A stretch of 64,000 bases of DNA from Papaver somniferum (lineage: Eukaryota; Streptophyta; Magnoliopsida; Ranunculales; Papaveraceae): assembly GCF_003573695.1 (NCBI RefSeq), contig NC_039363.1, positions 151,312,826 through 151,376,825 of the forward strand, read 5' to 3'. Every line of letters starts with the position of its first letter. Within the stretch, counting starts at the first letter, position 1. Positions 60,540-64,000 of this stretch are shown here, in pieces. The notes beneath the pieces were generated by a model, which was not told the origin of the DNA, made no database searches, and saw only the letters and a program-made list of their open reading frames with translations. Made by a program: the position numbers and the translations under genes.

Positions 60540-61880
60540 CAAAAATTGCGAGCAGACTCATACTGAAACCAGTTCAGCTATGGGGGCTCAAAAACCGAGA
60601 GCAAAATATTTCCCAATTCCCACCAATTACTTTTAACAAAGAAATCCAACTTATCTTGGGTTTGGACTAGTATCTAGAAGAGTGTACCCCTCATTAAATA
60701 GAACTATATCTGGTAAGTCAGAGATGGTAAATCTACTCAAATCTAGGATAACAGTTGGATCCCAAAATTGGAATAACGTCTGGAAACCATTGGACAAGGA
60801 AGAACCCATACTAAATATGGTATGCGATTTAATCTTTACTGGAGAGAAATGGGAAAGTTCCAAGCTAGATGATTTTTTTTCTCCATAAAGAAAGTCAAAA
60901 TATTAGCCATTTCTCCTCAAATCAATAAAGCGGATACGATCATATGGACACACCATTCTTCGGGTAATTATCTCGAGAATTAAACTTTTCTTTTCTAGAA
61001 ACTTGTTCAAAAAACGCTTCCATCCTCTAACAGATTGGCAACTGACATTACAATTATTCCCGTCTATTGTGTAATTACCAAAGTCTAGAAACAAAAATTT
61101 ATTTATTCATGGATTTCCCATTCGCGACAGAATTATGGTTTTCCTTCTCCCTAGCATTTATAACCTCTATCCATTCCACGAGATCAATAAGATATTGGGC
61201 TGCAAATTGGATATCTTCATCAACTTACCCTCTCTTCAGCAAAGTTGCTACCATTTTATGGTTTATCCGGAAAAACAAATGTTTAGTGGTTTTTTGAAAA
61301 TATAACTCTGAATCGGAATCTCTTTTAAACCGGATTAGAGATCACTTGCAGGCTTCTTCCATTATTGCTTTAACCCAACAAAAAAAGAAGAAGATAAAAG
61401 ACAAAAGTGATCGAAACAAATAAACCAAGTGGTCTACTTATGAATATAGACGCTTCTTTCAAAGAAGAAGATTTGTTGATGGGTTACGCCTTCCTTTTAT
61501 ATTCGGTGGACCAAGAATCATTTATGCACATTGAAATGGGTTCAAATTGAGCTTCTTCAGTCTTTCATGCAAAAGCATAATCACTATTGGACGCAAGCAA
61601 CTGGCTAATTAAACATTAATATCCTCTCGAGCGTCACAATTGCAACGGAATGCAAGCAATTAGCGAAAATTATTAATAATTGAGAAAATAGAGGCTCTTT
61701 CCAAGAGAAAAACACTATTAACAAGGCTTCGACAATGCTGGAAAAGATTCAACAAGCACAGATAAATCACATCAGTAGGAAACACAAAAAAAAAAAAAGC
61801 ATACTCTATGACAAAAACATCGGGGATTAAATACCGATGCATCTTCGATAAAAAGTTCCAGAACTTCCTGTACTATATTA
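60540..61880 (+). pseudogene. LINE 3' fragment (RT tail and RNase H)
   Basis: Frame-broken LINE sequence. From 60682, MYPSLNRTISGKSEMVNLLK with WNNVWKPLDKEEPIL and CDLIFTGEKWESSKLDDFF matches the connection after the LINE reverse transcriptase. From 61100, PFATELWFSFSLAF with KVATILWFIRKNKC is the zf-RVT/connection region. RNase H follows in other frames, with NIDASFKEEDLL near 61445 (first catalytic Asp) and VTIATECKQLAKIINN near 61635-61670. It ends near 61880. Several stops and shifts exclude function. Confidence 0.7.
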
Positions 61881-62910
61881 TTGTTTGATTAACAAGTGTC
61901 CATATTTAATAGACAAAAACCCCAAGTATGTTGAGATTTATAAAAACACCATATTCCCCAAAAGTGATACAAAAACCCCAAATAATTTAATATGGGTAAA
62001 TTACATCCATTTCATTTTCAAGAAGTACCCAACCCACCCTCATGTTCATCTTTTTCTTCTCCATACGAGATCTATCGTCTCTCTCTCTATCACTCACACC
62101 AACGCCACCAACAGAACCTCCTCCTGCTCCTCGCGCACCACCACCAAAACCACGGTCATCTTCTGATTCTCCACCAACATCGCATCCTTTTATTCTTATT
62201 CTCCTATCACCAACATCAACACCTTCTACTTCCGTACCAACATAAATATACACATATCGAGAATATAAATTATGGAAAAAAAAAGGTGAAAATCCAGTTA
62301 AATCTAGAGATTTGTTTTTTTTGTTTAAGATTAATGTGATTTTTCTTTTTAATTTATCTATTCAGAAGTTGGATGTCAAACAAGCTGGTCTCAAATATCG
62401 ATTGATTTGTCGGTTTGATGGTCTAGGTCTAGTGTATTGAAGAATTGGTCTCAAATGATGAATAAATCAAATCGTATTTTGATATTCTAATAAAGTGTGG
62501 ATCTTGTTTTTAGTACAGAGATTTGTTCACTTGTATGTTAACTTCCATGAGCATTACTAGTCGATTAGTACAATGATTCAAACAGAGCAATTATATTTTC
62601 GATTTCATCTATTTTGGTGGAGGATCTAATTTCATCTAATTTTCGGTTTCATCTAATTTTGGTGGAGCAATTACATTTTCGGTGAGTAAAAAATAATCGA
62701 AAATCAAACAGAGCAGTTACATTTATGATGAAACCAATTTAGGTTTCATCTAATTTTGGTGAAACCGATTTTGGTTTCATCTAATTTTGTTTTATATTTT
62801 TTGAACTTTTATCGGTGAAACAACGTTGTAGGTGATAAATAATTTTCTATTGAAACAAGTTTTGAATTACTCTAAATTTACTCTTGAGTAAGTGATGTAT
62901 TTTCAAATAG
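61881..62910. other. AT-rich region with short direct repeats
   Basis: At 61905-61985 a caaaaaccccaa motif occurs twice, possibly an old Mutator-like end. At 62600-62790 the motif tttcatctaattttggtg recurs about five times with drift. An open frame at 62042-62245 is Ser, Pro and Thr rich with no domain. No gene is supported. Confidence 0.45.
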
Positions 62911-64000
62911 TGATTGTAATAGTGGTAAAAAGGGTCTTTTCAGACTTGTGAAGAAAACAATTTTTTTTTTAGATTTAATTTAAAAAGGAAAATAAATAAA
63001 ATAATTCAAGTTTAGAGAAAATTATCAAGACTAGGATTCCACCATTGACCAAATAAATAGTAAACTCTAAATAGTTTTTATGCAATTCTATCTTTAAAAT
63101 CAATTCTAATATTTGCCTCAAATATGTTTTTTGAAGTAATAATTGTAATCAAAAAGTATAAAACATCAAAAGTTATTAAAAGCCAGCATGCTTCATCAAG
63201 TTAATTCACAATTATTCAATAAAAACTAATAATTCAAATTCAATTCATGCAAATAATTAAATAATAATATTACAAATAAATAGAAAAATTAGAATTATAC
63301 CAATAAATTTTGTGTCAATGGCTTCCTCCGTCGTCTCGGCTAATGGGTTTAGCTCCTCATCCCAAAAACACACTCACAAGATAAATTCATGGCTAAATTA
63401 GGTGTTTTTGTAAAAGTGTTACAGCGTCACTGTTATAAAGTGGAAAAGGCTGAAAATAAACGATACAAGCCAAGTGCTGTAAAACAACGACACTGGGTAT
63501 TGAAATTAAGACTGTTGAAGAACGACGGACTCTGCGAGTCTGTTCTTCCTCTTCTTCTTCCTCCTCGAACAGCAGCAGCAACAGCAGCACTGTAACTCTC
63601 TGTAATCGCTTCTCCTCGGCTCTCCTGGACTCTAAGCTCTCTCCTATTTCTCTCTAAACTTTTCTAAACTTTTCTTTGATGTAAACCAACACTTATATAG
63701 CCCAACAGATCCATAAATCTCGACTAAATATGCGATTATTCTTTTTCTTCTTCTCATGCAGTTGAAACGATAATCGCTTCTGTTTAGCTTTTTCACGTGT
63801 TGTTAGCTATAAAATAGCTACCAAACGCTTCCATAATCTTGAATAGGACCATGTACATGTTAATCCAGCGTCAAAGTCCTCCATAAATCTCTCAAAAATA
63901 TTCTAAAAACCCAACAGAGAACACGTACTCTGTTTTCCCTTTCTTTGCTTCTCACGGGTATTCCAGCCCAATTTTCCGGGTCCAATTGATTGTACTGGGC
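62911..64000 (-). mobile_element. Diverged relative of the nested gypsy LTR, cut by window edge
   Basis: The sequence begins TGATTGTAATAGTGGTAAAAAGG and follows the LTR at 13392-14512 in order: cagacttgtgaag, gattccaccattgacca, tatgcaattc, aaacatcaaaag, agcatgcttcatcaagttaa, gcttcctccgtcgtctcg. Similarity is patchy, so it is a different family or an old copy. No primer site precedes it. The orientation is inferred from the homologous LTR. Confidence 0.6.

Noticed and set aside
62042..62245. Ser/Pro-rich frame as a small secreted protein
   Set aside because: It has no signal peptide or conserved motif, is low complexity, and other frames over it are equally open.

Overview
This is a plant nuclear window, almost certainly from a eudicot. 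It has spliced plant genes with GT-AG introns, a microRNA167 target site, Ty1/copia and Ty3/gypsy LTR retrotransposons, LINEs and short inverted-repeat DNA transposons. I think a Papaveraceae/Ranunculales genome is possible, but that rests only on impression; the sequence does not prove the taxon. I found no prokaryotic operons, tRNA or rRNA genes, or CRISPR array.

Only two intact host genes are visible, both in the right-central part. The first is an AUXIN RESPONSE FACTOR of the ARF6/ARF8 type (plus strand, coding 39663-47559, 14 exons that join in frame to 1068 residues). It has an unusually long middle domain of alternating Gln-X residues and a miR167 site in its PB1 exon. The second is a long-N-terminus remorin (minus strand, coding 51932-49322, 6 exons, 517 residues). 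The two genes converge, with 1.76 kb between their stop codons.

The left 34 kb is a stack of nested transposons. (i) 1-7674 is a decayed minus-strand copia element (gag, protease, integrase, start of RT) with its tRNA-iMet primer site and 5' LTR; that LTR is split by an opposite-strand LTR of the same family (4257-6834). (ii) 8112-22944 is a gypsy-like element with 3.3 kb LTRs rich in tandem repeats; its interior is interrupted by a second, gag-only gypsy element (13392-18950) with a perfect GGACC target duplication. (iii) 22945-25662 is a chimeric copia-family LTR. (iv) 25663-33329 is a minus-strand LINE interrupted by a plus-strand solo LTR (AGGTC duplication) and by a Mutator-like MITE (9-bp duplication), which itself holds another solo LTR (ACTTG duplication).

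From 34.4 to 38.6 kb there are a hAT-like MITE, a 3' LINE fragment, a 310-bp tandem duplication and a PIF/Harbinger MITE just upstream of the ARF promoter. From 52 kb to the end there are a small foldback element, a GTTGTGC-rich hAT-like element, another copia-family LTR (56759-59333), a LINE 3' fragment (60540-61880) and a diverged relative of the gag-only gypsy LTR running off the right edge.

I found no convincing new gene system. The most unusual structures are the transposon nests, the quasi-palindromic array in the copia LTR, the tandem-repeat LTRs of the outer gypsy element, and the long alternating Gln-X tract of the ARF. Exon borders, target duplications and repeat periods were read by eye; similarity statements rest on family motifs, not on searches.
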